DNA of 64,000 bases. It comes from Triticum aestivum. Its lineage: Eukaryota; Streptophyta; Magnoliopsida; Poales; Poaceae. This document shows positions 1 through 10,815 of this stretch, piece by piece; the first letter of the stretch is position 1; each line of letters begins with the position of its first letter. The notes below the pieces were generated by a model. It did no database searches. It saw only the letters and a program-made list of their open reading frames with translations, and was not told where the DNA came from. The stretch spans positions 421,746,233 to 421,810,232 of the forward strand of contig NC_057809.1 in assembly GCF_018294505.1 (NCBI RefSeq), written 5' to 3'. The translations under genes were made by a program, and so were the position numbers.

Positions 1-466
1 CATATATATGAAAAGAGTAATGCAAAAGATAGACAAAAAGCTAAGCATTGTTTATAAAGAGGCTGTTTATCAAAGCCGAATGATACAAATAGTGCGGTAA
101 GCAAAAGATATTGGATTATTCAGTATGTCCTGACCCGGGAAAGGCCGCGGAATTTTATTTAAAACAGGTATACCGCTCGTAACAAAGACCACCTGGGAGT
201 TCCATAATGCGGCATGGCTTGTCTGCTTCCCTGGATCTTGCATCATTTGTGCGGCGATAGAATTGCCGAACAGGTCGTCCGAAGTATGGAGTCCTGAAAG
301 TAAGAAAAGAAAAAGAATTCGGCAGCCCCTGTTACGTTTTAAGCCGTATTTTGGGTGTGCCCTTATTGTGCCCCTTCCCTTGTGCCCATGGTATTTCAAG
401 GGCGTAGTTATGTACGCGAGGTACTGGTTTGGCTAGGTCGTGAAAGCTAGGGTTGGGGCCGCATTG
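1..466 (-). other. Non-coding interior after protease, Fatima-like element
   Basis: No protease or reverse transcriptase motif is readable here on either strand. A 109-residue minus-strand ORF (70-399) shows no recognisable domain. This is probably the internal spacer, or the site of a deletion, before pol. Confidence 0.5.
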
Positions 467-1468
467 CTACGCTTGCTTAGAGTGTGCCAGGCGGTCCTGC
501 TGTAGGTTACTCCGGGCGCGCTTGGCAGTGTCTGGCTTTTTAATGGCCGGACTGGGGAATTGCCTAAGGAGGCTACTTTGTACCTCTGCTGCGAGAGCCG
601 CCGTATGCTCCTCCATACGGAGGGAGCGTTCGGTGTTTCCGTTGACCGTGATTACTCCTCGAGGGCCTGGCATCTTGAGTTTGAGATATGCGTAGTGCGG
701 CACCGCATTGAATTTTGTGAATGCGGTTCATCCGAGCAGGGCGTGATAGCCACTGCGAAACGGGACTATATCGAAGATTAACTCTTTGCTTCGGAAATTA
801 TCCGGGGATCCGAAGACCACGTCAAGTGTTACTGAGCCTGTACAGTTGGCTTCTACACCTGGTATAACGCCTTTAAAGGACGTTCTTGTGGGTTTAATCC
901 TTGAGGGATCTATGCCCATTTTCCGCACTGTATCCTGATAAAGCAGGTTCAGGCTACTGCCGCCATCCATGAGGACTCTTGTGAGGTGAAATCCGTCGAT
1001 GATTGGGTCAAGAACCAATGCGGCGAAGCCGCCATGACGGATGCTAGTGGGATGGTCCCTTCGATCAAAAGTGATCGGGCAGGAGGACCATGGGTTGAAC
1101 TTTGAGGCAACTGGATCCATCGTGTATACGTCCCGTAGTGCAGGCTTCCGCTCCCGTTTGGGAATGTGGGTTGCGTATATCATGTTCACCATCCGCACTT
1201 GTGGGGGAAAGCCCTTCTGTCCAGTGTTGTTCGGCGGCTTGGGCTCCTCATCATCGCTGTGCAGCCCCTTGTCTCTGTTTTCGGCTCTTAGTTTGCCTGC
1301 CTGCTTGAACACCCAACAATCCCTGTTAGTGTGATTGGCTGGCTTTTCGGGGGTGCCATGTATCTGGCACAAGCGATCGAGTATTCGGTCCAAATTGGAC
1401 GGGCTCTGAGTATTCTTTTTGAATGGCTTTTTTCCGCTGACCGGATTTATAGCCTCTGAATCCGGCAT
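467..1468 (-). pseudogene. Zinc-knuckle-like segment and aspartic protease of the Fatima-like element
   Basis: 728-1468 encodes a Cys/His segment (CQIHG...HTNRDCW, a retrotransposon knuckle-like pattern) followed by a retropepsin-type protease with active site LMDGGSS near 1000 and the ALLG motif at its end. The reading frame then stops. The next conserved block, starting PHYAYLK, lies in another frame at 467-703, so there is a frameshift near 703-728. The enzyme would cut the Gag-Pol polyprotein. Motif spacing matches the intact protease of element B (20,521-20,850). Confidence 0.8.
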
Positions 1469-2520
1469 TTACTGCCGTATCTTCATTGTTGTCGCTGTTA
1501 ACACGGTGTTTTTGTTTGTTCCGACGTGTCCTGCCACTTTTGTCCTTGGTATCCGAATTACTAGGGTTCTTTGATAAGTTGTTACTGCGAGCTAGCCAGC
1601 TGTCTTCTCCTGCGCAAAAGCGAGTCAAGAGTGTCGTGAGGGCTGCCATGGATTTCGGCTTTTCCTGTCCCAGGTGCCTGGTAAGCCACTCGTCGCGGAA
1701 GTTATGCTTGAAGGCTGCTAGGGCCTCTGCATCCGGACAGTCGACTATCTGGTTTTTCTTTGTTAGGAACCGTGTCCAGAATTGTCTGGCTGATTCTTCT
1801 GGCTGCTGAAGTATGTGGCTTAAGTCGTCGGCATCCGACGGCCGCGCGTAAGTGCCCTGGAAGTTATCAAGGAATGCGGCTTCCAGGTCCTCCCAAGAAC
1901 TGATTTAGTCTGCTGGCAAGCTATTAAGCCAATGACGGGCCGGTCCTTTAAGTTTGAGCGGGAGGTACTTAATGGCGTGTAGATCATTGCCGCGTGACAT
2001 ATGGATGTGAAGGAGATAGTCCTCGATCCATACCGCCGGGTTTGTGGTTCCATCGTATGATTCGATGTTTACGGGTTTGAAGCCCTCTGGGATTTTATGA
2101 TCCATTACTTCATTTGTGAAGCATAGCGGGTGTGCGGCACCTCTGTACTGGGATATATCACGATGCAGCTCGGAAGAGCTATGTCTGTTGTGTTCGGCCC
2201 GGCCGAATTTGTTGTATCTGGAGTGAAGATCATTGTCACGTGTCGGAGGGCGCCTGCGTGATCCGTAGATCGATCTTGTTTGTCTTGCCTTATCCTCCAG
2301 TATGTCTCGCAGGTCGGCGCGTTTTCCCGTGCCTTAGTTGTGCGGCGTCGGGGCATGGCTTGGGTGGAGGGCTGAAAGGCCTCTTTGTCGTGGCCACGGG
2401 GTGGCCGGTCTGCCATGTCATGCGCTGGTGATGTAGGTGCTTCCTCCTCTGATCAGGGTAGCGGCCTGCGCTTCGGGTAACTCTTGGAGGGGCGCTTGAG
2501 TTCATACTCTTAGGCTGCAA
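1326..2520 (-). pseudogene. gag core of the Fatima-like element, frameshifted
   Basis: Pieces of a retrotransposon Gag domain lie in at least three frames (2290-2520, 2105-2416, 1905-2105, 1820-2053 and 1326-1649). Recognisable Gag signatures are the YDGTTNPAVW stretch, the K-GPARHWLNSLP stretch near 1920, and a downstream segment with regularly spaced Arg/Lys. Gag would form the virus-like particle. The breaks between frames mean this copy is not translatable as one protein. The order and direction agree with the protease that follows. Confidence 0.75.
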
Positions 2521-2566
2521 GGACTTCAGTCCATCTGTCAGCTAGCAAATCTTGGGTAGCTCTAAG

Positions 2567-3769
2567 CTATTGCTGCTTTTTCTTGAGGCTGCTTGCCGTG
2601 GCTAAAAGCCTGCGTTTAAAATGCTCTTGTTCGGTAGGGTCTGATGGTATGACGAATTCGTCGTCATCGAGGCTTGCCTCATCTTCGGAGGGAGGCGTAT
2701 AGTTTTCATCCTCGACCTCTTGGTCTGCCGCTCTCTCATGAGGGCTGGCTTCTCCATCTTCTTGTGCCGAATTTTGCTGGGGTGGGTGTTCTTCGGCGCT
2801 ATCCGGAGTAGTATTATCTCCCGTGCCGGAATCACCGTTTTTGCTTTGGCGGGATTTAGAGCGGCGCCGCTGACGCTGGCGCTTCGGCTGTTCCTTGGGG
2901 GCGTCATCCCCCACTGTTCCATCGCCATCTCCGTCTTTTGGAGTATCCACCATGTATATGTCGTATGACGAGGTGGCTTTCCAGCGCCCTACAGGTGCTG
3001 GTTCATGTTCGTCTCCTATATCGTCATCCAAGTCGTCGATGTCTTCAGAGCCGAAGTCAAGTATATCGGTTAAATCGTCGACAGTGGCTACAAAGTGGGT
3101 GGTGGGTGGGTTTTGAATTTCCTCACCGTCCGTATCCCACCCTTGCTGACCGTAGACCGGCCAGGGCTCTCCTGATAAAGAGAGAGACTTAAGAGAATTC
3201 AGGATGTCGCCAAAAGGCGAGTGCTGAAAGATGTCCGCTGCGGTGAACTCCATTACCGGCGCCCAATCGGATTCGATTGGCAGGGGCACGGGGGGCTCGG
3301 AGTTCGGAGAGGAATCCGGCTCTTCGGAGTCACAGGCCATGCGGAGTGCGGGGCTGGAGTTCGGCTCGATCACCTCTGAGATCGCAGCCCCTGAGGCAGC
3401 GTCCAACCACTGATCCTCGGTCAGCGTAGTAGGTTCCGAATCAATGGTCGAAACCGATGCACGTGCGGCCTCCAGGGCGCTGTTCGGCGGCAGAGCTATA
3501 TCATGCCCATCGAGACAGTGCGGCACGCTTGGCTGTGGCTCAAATCCATCAAAGTTCAAGTCTCCGCAGATGTCAGCCGTGTAGTTTAGGCTTCCAAACC
3601 TGACCTGATGGACAGGGGTGTAGCTTCCGATCTGCTCAAGGTGGCCAAGTGAATTGGCCCGCAGTGCGAAGCCGCCGAAGACGAAGATCTGTCCGAGGAG
3701 AAAAGTCTCACCCTGGACCGCATCGTTGTTGAAGATCGAAGGAGCCATCGGGCCTAAAGGCGACGACAC
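2567..3769 (-). CDS. N-terminal gag-like ORF of the Fatima-like element (400 aa)
   Basis: This is an uninterrupted 400-residue ORF starting 27 nt inside the 5' LTR. It has no recognised catalytic domain. The second half is strongly acidic, with aspartate runs, followed by a basic patch rich in Arg/Lys (around residues 285-305) and another acidic stretch. The C-terminus carries a short lysine-rich tail. Its position directly after the primer-binding site marks it as the start of the gag polyprotein. The downstream gag core is in other frames, so this copy no longer makes a continuous Gag. What the acidic region does is not evident from the sequence. Confidence 0.7.
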   Translation of the reverse strand: MSSPLGPMAPSIFNNDAVQGETFLLGQIFVFGGFALRANSLGHLEQIGSYTPVHQVRFGSLNYTADICGDLNFDGFEPQPSVPHCLDGHDIALPPNSALEAARASVSTIDSEPTTLTEDQWLDAASGAAISEVIEPNSSPALRMACDSEEPDSSPNSEPPVPLPIESDWAPVMEFTAADIFQHSPFGDILNSLKSLSLSGEPWPVYGQQGWDTDGEEIQNPPTTHFVATVDDLTDILDFGSEDIDDLDDDIGDEHEPAPVGRWKATSSYDIYMVDTPKDGDGDGTVGDDAPKEQPKRQRQRRRSKSRQSKNGDSGTGDNTTPDSAEEHPPQQNSAQEDGEASPHERAADQEVEDENYTPPSEDEASLDDDEFVIPSDPTEQEHFKRRLLATASSLKKKQQ

Positions 3770-3795
3770 AGAGGAACTCTCAATGAAAGCACCAA

Positions 3796-4278
3796 TGTCG
3801 GTGTCAAAACCGGCGGATCTCGGGTAGGGGGTCCCGAACTGTGCGTCTAGGCCGGATGGTAACAGGAGACTGGGGACACTTTGTTTTACCCAGGTTCGGG
3901 CCCTCTCGATGGAGGTAAAACCCTACTCCTGCTTGATTAATATTGATGATATGGGTAGTACAAGAGTAGATCTACCACGAGATCAAGGAGGCTAAACCCT
4001 AGAAGCTAGCCTATGGTATGCTTGTGTATGGAGTTGATTCTGTCCTACGGACTACAACCCACCGGTTTATATAGACACCGGATAGGGTTAGGGTTACACA
4101 GAGTCGGTTACAATGGTAGGAGATCTTGAATATCGCATCACCAAGCTTGCCTTCCATGCCAAGGAAAGTCCTATCCGGACACGGGACGAAGTCTTCAATC
4201 TTGTATCTTCATAGTCCAGGAGTCCGGCTGAAGGTATAGTCCGGCTATCCGAACACCCCCTAATCCAGGACTCCCTCA
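3796..4278 (-). repeat. 5' LTR of the Fatima-like element
   Basis: This is a 483-bp LTR with TG...CA ends on the minus strand. A TATATAAA box lies on the minus strand at 4066-4073. The sequence directly inside the LTR (3776-3795) is the expected primer-binding position. The matching 3' LTR is not in the window. Confidence 0.85.
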
Positions 4279-4331
4279 GTATCCTATTTAATTAGCCATC
4301 ATATATGTGAAATTATGTCCTGCTATTCTGT

Positions 4332-4901
4332 TTGGTTAGACAACATAAATGTGAATTATTTCATGCCATGTTTTCTTCCCTACTATCCATTGCACCTGTC
4401 TATCTTACAATGTTTGTACATTCAATTACTTTTCTTGTTTATCAGCCATTTCAATTGGAGGGGGTGATGGGAGAATATGTGGGAGTAAAAACACGGTCTT
4501 CAGAAAAGATCGTGCTACCTATGGATGTAGATAGAACCACAGTTGTACTTGCCCAAGAACCAGCCCCACCACACATAACCCAGACTCACGCAGATTGTAC
4601 CCCCACCCAGCTGGACAGAGAACCAGCTACACCCCTTCTAACCCCAACCCCAGCAGATAGTAACCCAGTTCCCATTGACACAGCACCATCTCCACCACAA
4701 AGCACCCAAACACGAGCAATTAGTAAGGCAACTGCAGTGCCCAAAGCACGAGGACCACCACTCCGAACCCCAAGTCAACACTTAAAGCAGAAGAAGAATT
4801 GTTCTCATGTCAGGTTCCATAGCTATGGTTCATACTACTTTGCTCTTGCATCACTGTATTTACTCATACAAACTAATTTCAAATTTGAAGGATGCAATTG
4901 A
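4332..4901 (+). CDS. Pro/Thr-rich exon of unknown function in CACTA-1
   Basis: This is a 189-residue ORF. The middle part (about residues 38-155) is rich in Pro, Thr and acidic residues with PTP-like repeats, typical of a disordered linker. The first 36 residues look like translated intron or UTR (hydrophobic, low complexity). The exon may begin at a TTTATCAG acceptor near 4445. I do not recognise the protein. It is probably an exon of the second CACTA gene together with 5290-5820. Confidence 0.4.
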   Translation: MVRQHKCELFHAMFSSLLSIAPVYLTMFVHSITFLVYQPFQLEGVMGEYVGVKTRSSEKIVLPMDVDRTTVVLAQEPAPPHITQTHADCTPTQLDREPATPLLTPTPADSNPVPIDTAPSPPQSTQTRAISKATAVPKARGPPLRTPSQHLKQKKNCSHVRFHSYGSYYFALASLYLLIQTNFKFEGCN

Positions 4902-5289
4902 AACTCCAATGGTGCAACAGGTATGTTTTAAACCTGTTTCTTCAATGTGTTTGTTTTTGTAACTTGCTCTATGTTGATTTCAGTTTCAATTGAATAAAAA
5001 GTTATGTTCTCGTGCCATGCACATTACAAGTGTTGTTATTGCTGTGTAGTTTCCCACACTTATATTTTGTCTATGCTGCTTTGTCTTAAATAGATATGAT
5101 TTGAATTGTATCTATCTTGATTTGGCAACATAGACTAGAATAATATAGACCATACAGTGACCATACTACATAGATATATGTTTGTTTCATGCTATTATCC
5201 TGTCCACCTTACTACTAAACTGGTTTACCAAAATGAGTTTCATATACTACATTGTAAACCTGTGATGTGTTTGTTTGTTTCTCTTTTAG

Positions 5290-5820
5290 AACGCGGATAA
5301 AATATTGGAGAAGAGTACCCCATTATGCAATGGTAAAGGAAGAAATGCAGATAAGGTTCAAGATAGTGAGACATCCCTGTTGGTCTCCAAGAAAGCTGAT
5401 AAAAACTATATTGAAGACACTGAGACAACCCCAAAGTCCTGTCTTCATGTAGTGTTCGAGTTACTGGCTACTACTACTAGCACCAGCTATTCGAACTCGT
5501 TTCCTGAATCGGTTCGGCTTCTTGAGTCTCAACTTCAAGTTGAAAGACATCGATCAAATGTTATGCGGCGGGAAGCCGAAGGACTGAGGAAGTCCCTGCA
5601 GAATTTAGATGCATACTTTCTCGTGCAACAGCAAGTGCTGGAGGATTTAAACGCCAACCAAGAGAAAGTTAATAAGCTTGCTAAGCATCTTGTCAACATT
5701 ATGGGTACCCAGGATATTGTTTCTCGAGATCTTCTGAAGTGGTTTCAGTTATGGAGTTGTTTTGCTGCGACGTTTATATGCTGCTTTGTTCCCTATATTT
5801 GCACTTGTGGCAAACTTTGA
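5290..5820 (+). CDS. Coiled-coil protein with C-terminal hydrophobic segment, CACTA-1
   Basis: The exon follows a CTCTTTTAG acceptor (ending 5289) and is open to the stop at 5818-5820. Residues of the central part (SVRLLESQLQVERH onward, about 5510-5700) show heptad-like Leu/Ile spacing with many charged residues, consistent with a coiled coil. The last 25 residues (after the WFQLW motif) are hydrophobic and cysteine-rich and could be a membrane anchor. The function is unknown to me. A similar layout (coiled coil, then one membrane segment at the C-terminus) is found in the other CACTA element of this window at 46565-47045. Confidence 0.5.
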   Translation, partial: NADKILEKSTPLCNGKGRNADKVQDSETSLLVSKKADKNYIEDTETTPKSCLHVVFELLATTTSTSYSNSFPESVRLLESQLQVERHRSNVMRREAEGLRKSLQNLDAYFLVQQQVLEDLNANQEKVNKLAKHLVNIMGTQDIVSRDLLKWFQLWSCFAATFICCFVPYICTCGKL

Positions 5821-5999
5821 TGCCCAGTGGATATAATATGTGTAATAGTCGTGATAGCCTTGCGTAAGTTGCTTGCTTATTTATTTCCTTATTGTCTTGC
5901 TTATTTGTTTTCTTGTAGTCAGTGTAGTTCTTTTTCCACGGTTTGCTAGTGGCCGCAATAACCTATTTTTTCAAACTAGGCCACAATAACCATGGCTAC

Positions 6000-6830
6000 A
6001 TATTTACTGTAGTAAACATGGGCCTCCTACGGGCCGTAGAAACAATGCACCTTCTAAGGGCCGTAGAAACAATGGGCCTTCTGCGGCGTAGAAACAATGG
6101 GCCTTATGCGGGCCGTAGACACAATGGGCCTTCTACGGGCCGTATCATCAATGGGCCTTCTACGGGCCGTATGATTGGTTGGCCAAACATGGGCCAATAA
6201 CAGACCACATTATGGCCGTAAATGGGCTAGAGTCGAAATCATCCGTTCATGGGCTGACCATAACGGGCCGTCGTTAATCAGTCGTATTTGATGACGCTAT
6301 GAAAACGGTCCAACGTATTAACTGGCCACAAATGGGCCGGCTGTAACCACGGTCTGAATTTGGCCAACAAGCAGAAAATGATAGTAACGGGCCGTAAGTA
6401 AACGAATGCTGGAAATGAGCCCAAGGATAAATGGGCCCTGAGAAGTCCGAAAGATAACATGGGCTGTAAATGGCCAAAGGAATAATGGGCCGTTAATGGG
6501 CATAAGGTGATACACTGTTCATTACGGGCCAGTTTCACCACGTGCCGCTAATGGGTATAAAGTGATACACTGTTCATTACGGGCCAGTTTTACCACGGGC
6601 CGTTAATTGGCTAATAGTTACTAAGGGCCTCATATGGGCCGAAAGACGCCATGGGCCATACATGGGCCGAAAGTTAAAACAGGATGGAATTATATTGGAC
6701 AGCCCAGATGATGATACTGGGCCTAATTCGGATAGGCTGTAAACGGGCCATGGGTTAGCGGGCTGTAAATGGGCTATATGCGAACAAGCCGTTAATAGGC
6801 TTGTCGTGGGCCGGCCCGCCACCTTTTGAC
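6000..6830. repeat. Subterminal GGGCC-type repeat zone of CACTA-1
   Basis: There are many copies, in both orientations, of short motifs such as ATGGGCC, GGGCCGTA and CGGGCC at intervals of about 20-40 bases. CACTA elements carry arrays of this type near their ends, where the element's own DNA-binding protein (TNPA type) is known to bind. The small ORFs here are low-complexity shadows of the repeats. Confidence 0.75.
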
Positions 6831-7308
6831 CAAGTCAAAAGGGCCGGCCTTTTCACAAGAATGGGACTCTATTGGGCCGTGCGACGTGTCGACGTATCAT
6901 AGGCGCTTTGGGTCTAATGAGTGGATGACATCTGTCCCAACGGTCAGCCGACACGTGTTTCCTCCAGCCAATGATGATTTTACACGTGTAAAATCCCCAT
7001 TGGTCGGGGCTGTTAACGGGTTATCGGATCCAAAACCAGACTCGATAGCTTAACGGTGTTCCGTTATGGTGGATGCCACGTGTCGGTCACCCTTGACAAA
7101 AGCACTTCTGTGACGCGCGATTTATCGTCATGGAAGTGGACACTTCCATGATGATAATTTTGGTAATGTCATGGAACACTTCTACGACAGCACAGGTATG
7201 ACTATCTTGATTATGTCATAAATTTGTCATGGATGTACATGCATGACAGAAAACATGACCTGCTGTGACAAACACGTATCATCACGAAAGTGTATTTTTT
7301 TTGTAGTG
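6831..7308. other. Right terminal region of CACTA-1
   Basis: This is non-coding sequence between the subterminal array and the terminus. It has short inverted words (for example ACACGTGT and GTCATGGAAGTG / CACTTCCATGA near 7131-7151). No gene is seen. Confidence 0.6.
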
Positions 7309-7318
7309 CTATGAGGAC

Positions 7319-8935
7319 TTGAAAGATGAGAAAACCAAAATTTATCCCTCAACTACGAGGGGAGGTAAGGAACTGCCATCTAGCTCTGCACTTGATTCTC
7401 CTTCTATTTTGAGTAAACTTGCAACACCTAAACCTGGTTCTTCTATTAATTCTGATATGTCGCATGTTATTGATGATGCCACTTATGCTATGCATGATAC
7501 TTATGATGAAACTACTTCTATGCTTGATAATACTGTGCCACTAGGTGAATTTCTGGATGAACAACTTGCTAGGGCTAGAGAGAATGAAAATATTGAAACT
7601 GATAATATTAATGAAAGTGATGATGAAGATTCTCCCCCTAGATATGAATTTCCTGTCGTGCCTGGGGGTTATGTTATGGATGAAGAAACTGCTAGAGATT
7701 TTCTTGCTTGCAATGATAGATATGATCTTAAGAAATTGTTAGCTAAGCTGAAAGAAAAATCTTTGAATGCTAGAATGAAATATGACCCTGGTTTTGCTAC
7801 TTCACCTATCTGTATTTCTAATAAAGATTATGATTTCTCTATCAATCCTAAGTTTATTACTTTGGTTGAATCTGATCCTTTTTATGGTTATGAATCTAAA
7901 ACTGTTGTGGCACATCTTACTAAATTAAATGATATAGGCACCCTATTCACTCATGAGGAAAAAAATTGTTACTACTATATCCTTAAGCTATTTCTGTTCT
8001 CATTAAAGGGTGATGCTAAAACATGGTTTAATTCTCTTGATCCTGGTTTTGTACGTAGTCCCCAGGATATGATTTATTACTTCTCTGCTAAATATTTCCC
8101 TGCTCATAAGAAACAAGCTGCTTTAAGGGAAATATATAATTTTGTGCAAATTGAAGAAGAGAGTCTCCCACAAGCTTGGGAGAGGCTTCTCCAATTACTT
8201 AATGCTTTGCCTGATCATCCTCTCAAGAAGAATGAAATACTTGATATCTTTTATAATGGACTAACCACCTGGATAGTTGTGTTGGTTGTGTTTTCAGGGA
8301 AAGAACTGTCGAGCAAGCTGAATTGCTATTGAATGATATGTTGACTAATGAAAATAATTGGACACTTCCTGAACCAACTCCTAAGCCAACTCCAAAGAAA
8401 AGGGTATTCTATTTCTCAGTCCTGAAGATATGCAAGAGGCAAAGAAATCTATGAAAGAAAAGGGTATTAAAGCTTAAGATGTTAAGAATTTACCACCTAT
8501 TGAAGAAATACATGGTCTTGATAACCCGACACAGGTAGTAAAGGTAAATTCTCTCTATAGATTTGATGAAGGTGATATTCCTCGTTATAAGTCTCCTAGC
8601 CAATGCTTAGATGAGTTTGATAATTTTATTGTTAAACAAGAAAACTTCAATGCTTATGTTGGTAGACAATTGAAATGCAATGCTTATATATGATTGAACA
8701 CTTGAGTGATTATATGTCTAGAGTTAAAGGTGAACTTAAACTCATTAGTAAACATGCTTCTATGGTTACCACTCAAGTAGAACAAGTGCTTAAAGCTCAA
8801 AATGATTTGCTCAATGAACTAAATAATAAGAAAAATGATAATGATGTTAGAGTTGTGACTAGAGGAGGTAGAATGACTCAGGAACCTTTGTTTCCCGAGG
8901 GCCAACCTAAGAGAATTGAGAAAGATTCTTAGAGA
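7319..8935 (+). pseudogene. gag of the Athila-like element
   Basis: The first 337 residues are open (7319-8332) and contain the Gag core with PFSLKGDAK-like spacing (here LFSLKGDAKTWFNSL), YYFSAKYFPAHKK and LPQAWERL motifs. The frame breaks near 8265, continues in another frame with CVFRERTVEQAE, breaks again near 8405, and resumes around 8675-8932 (LISKHASMVTTQVEQV). A TAG at 8930-8932 separates it from the protease ORF. The 5' end is missing because CACTA-1 inserted there. Gag would form particles. This copy cannot make one. Confidence 0.8.
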
Positions 8936-8992
8936 ACTAATGTTGATGCACCTAGTCCTTCTAAAAAGAAGAAAAAGAAATATGATAGGACT

Positions 8993-9952
8993 TTGCATGC
9001 TTCTAGTGAACCTGTTGTTGACACACCTGAGAATCCCAATGATATTTCTATTTCTGATGCTAAAACACAATCTGGTAATGAACATGAACCTAGTGATAAT
9101 TTTAATGATGATGTTCATGTTGATGCTCAACCTAGTGATAACAATGATATAGAGATTGAACCTGCTGTTGATCTTGATAACCCACAATCAACGAATCAAC
9201 GTTATGATAAGAGAGACTTCGTTGCTAGGAAGCACGGTAAAGAAACAGAACCATCGGTTCAGAAACCCATGCCTTTTCCTCCTAAACCATCCAAGAAAAA
9301 GGATGATGAGGATTTTGAGTGCTTTGCTGAAATGATTAGACCTATCTATTTGCGTATGCGTTTGACTAATTTGCTTAAAATGAATCCTTATGCTAAGTAT
9401 ATGAAGGATATTGTTACAACTAAAAGAAAGATACCGGAAACTGAAATTTCCACCATGATTGCGAATTATACTTTTAAAGGTGGAATACCTAATAAACTAG
9501 GAGATCCAGGAGTACCAAGTATACCTTGCTCCATTAAAAGAAACTATGTTAAAACTGCTTTATGTGATCTTGGAGCCGGTGTTAGTGTTATGCCTCTCTC
9601 TTTATATCGTAGACTTGATTTGAATAAGTTGACACCTACTAATATATCTTTGCAAATGGCCGATAAATCAACTGCTATACCTGTCGGTATTTGTGAGGAT
9701 GTGTCGATTGTGGTTGCAAACGTTACTATCTTAACAGACTTTATTATTCTTGATATTTCCGAGGACGATAGTATGTCGATTATCCTTGGTAGACCCTTTT
9801 TGAATACTGCAGGGGCTATTATTGATTGCAACAAAGGCAATGTCACTTTTCATGTTAATGGTAATGAGCATACACTTTCCGAGGAAACAACCTCAAGTCC
9901 ACAGTATCAATTCCATTGGAAAAATTCCCATGATTATTATTGGAGGTTTTGA
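8993..9952 (+). CDS. Gag C-terminal region and aspartic protease of the Athila-like element
   Basis: This is a 319-residue ORF. The first 100 residues are Asp/Asn/Glu-rich linker. The second half is a retropepsin-like protease with the active-site motif CDLGAGVSVMP and the flap-side ILGRPFL motif, near 9561-9800. It is open throughout, although the surrounding gag is broken. Downstream the next 200 bases have no RT motif. The protease would process Gag. Without pol in cis the element would need another copy for replication. Confidence 0.8.
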   Translation: MHASSEPVVDTPENPNDISISDAKTQSGNEHEPSDNFNDDVHVDAQPSDNNDIEIEPAVDLDNPQSTNQRYDKRDFVARKHGKETEPSVQKPMPFPPKPSKKKDDEDFECFAEMIRPIYLRMRLTNLLKMNPYAKYMKDIVTTKRKIPETEISTMIANYTFKGGIPNKLGDPGVPSIPCSIKRNYVKTALCDLGAGVSVMPLSLYRRLDLNKLTPTNISLQMADKSTAIPVGICEDVSIVVANVTILTDFIILDISEDDSMSIILGRPFLNTAGAIIDCNKGNVTFHVNGNEHTLSEETTSSPQYQFHWKNSHDYYWRF

Positions 9953-10815
9953 ATTTCCTCTTCCTACTGTCAAGAAGAAACATGATATTCTTATTATTGG
10001 GGACGCGCATATCCCCGTTGAGGTAAACTAGTGCTATTCGAAAATTCTCCGGTTTCATGCGATTCGGAATGAGTTTGTTAACAAGACTTGATCAACCTTA
10101 TTAGTGGATTACTTTTGATGAGCATGTTATGGATGAAATTAGAAAGCACAACTCTCTGTACCCTCCTTTTACTTTTTGTTGTAGATTAAATAAAGCAAAA
10201 ATAGTATTTTCTGTCTGTTTTCTGAATTATCCTTGCAATAAAAAAGTACCCCGAAAATAAAAGTTCTCCAAATGCCCCAAAATTGAAATATGATTTTTTG
10301 TAGAATATTTAAGAATATCCGGCACTGAGAACACATCAGGGGGAGCCACCACCTGGTCACGAGGGTCCAGGGCGCGCCCACCCACTAGGCGCGCCTCCCT
10401 GCCTCGTGGGACCCACGTGGCCCCCTCCACTTATTCCAGCACCCACACACTTCGTATTCCTCCAGAAAAAATCACCACACAGCTCAAACTCGTGTTCTAG
10501 CTCATCTTGCTGTGATTTTTGATCTCCTTGCTCAAAGCTCCACTCACAAAACTGCTTTGGGGGATTGTTCTTTGGTATGTGACTCCTCCAATGGTCCAAT
10601 TAGTTTTTGTTCTAGTGCTTTATTTATTGCAAATTTTTGTTGCTTAGGTGACCCTGTTCTTGAGCTTGCATGTCAAATATATATGGTTCCAAGTAGTTCT
10701 AATGCATGATATAGTCTTTAGGCACTTGTGGGAGTAGTTTCTATCTATTTTGTTGAGTTTGTTCACTTTTATTTTGAGTTACTAAAAATTTCAGAAATTT
10801 TTCAGAGGAAGAAAT
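9953..10815 (+). other. Internal spacer of the Athila-like element
   Basis: There is no recognisable ORF. 10240-10440 resembles LTR-like leader sequence of this group (GC-rich block with GGCGCGCC words at 10371-10397). A GT/AG-rich leader precedes the third ORF. Confidence 0.5.

Larger units (their letters stand above)
1..4278 (-). mobile_element. Tat-like Ty3/gypsy LTR retrotransposon, 5' part (Fatima-like), continues beyond left edge
   Basis: Read on the minus strand the order is 5' LTR (4278-3796), a long acidic gag-like ORF, gag core, then aspartic protease. Reverse transcriptase is not in the window and would lie to the left. The LTR begins TGAGGGAG and ends CGACA. The protease has the DGGSS active site and a PHYAYLK motif that is also present in Tat element B of this window, which supports the Tat lineage. 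The name Fatima is from memory of the LTR start and is tentative. The element interrupts a CACTA transposon at 4279-4283 (GTATC, the likely target duplication). The partner copy would be outside the window. Confidence 0.85.
4284..7308 (+). mobile_element. CACTA DNA transposon, right part (Jorge-like), interrupted by the Fatima-like element
   Basis: The right end reads TTTTTTTTGTAGTG at 7295-7308, whose reverse complement begins CACTACAAAAAAAA, the classical CACTA terminus. Inside it lie a zone of subterminal GGGCC-type repeats (about 6000-6830) and two exon-like ORFs. The left half lies beyond the retrotransposon and outside the window. No tnp2 transposase is visible. The element is inserted into an Athila-like gag gene. 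The family name is tentative. Confidence 0.8.
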
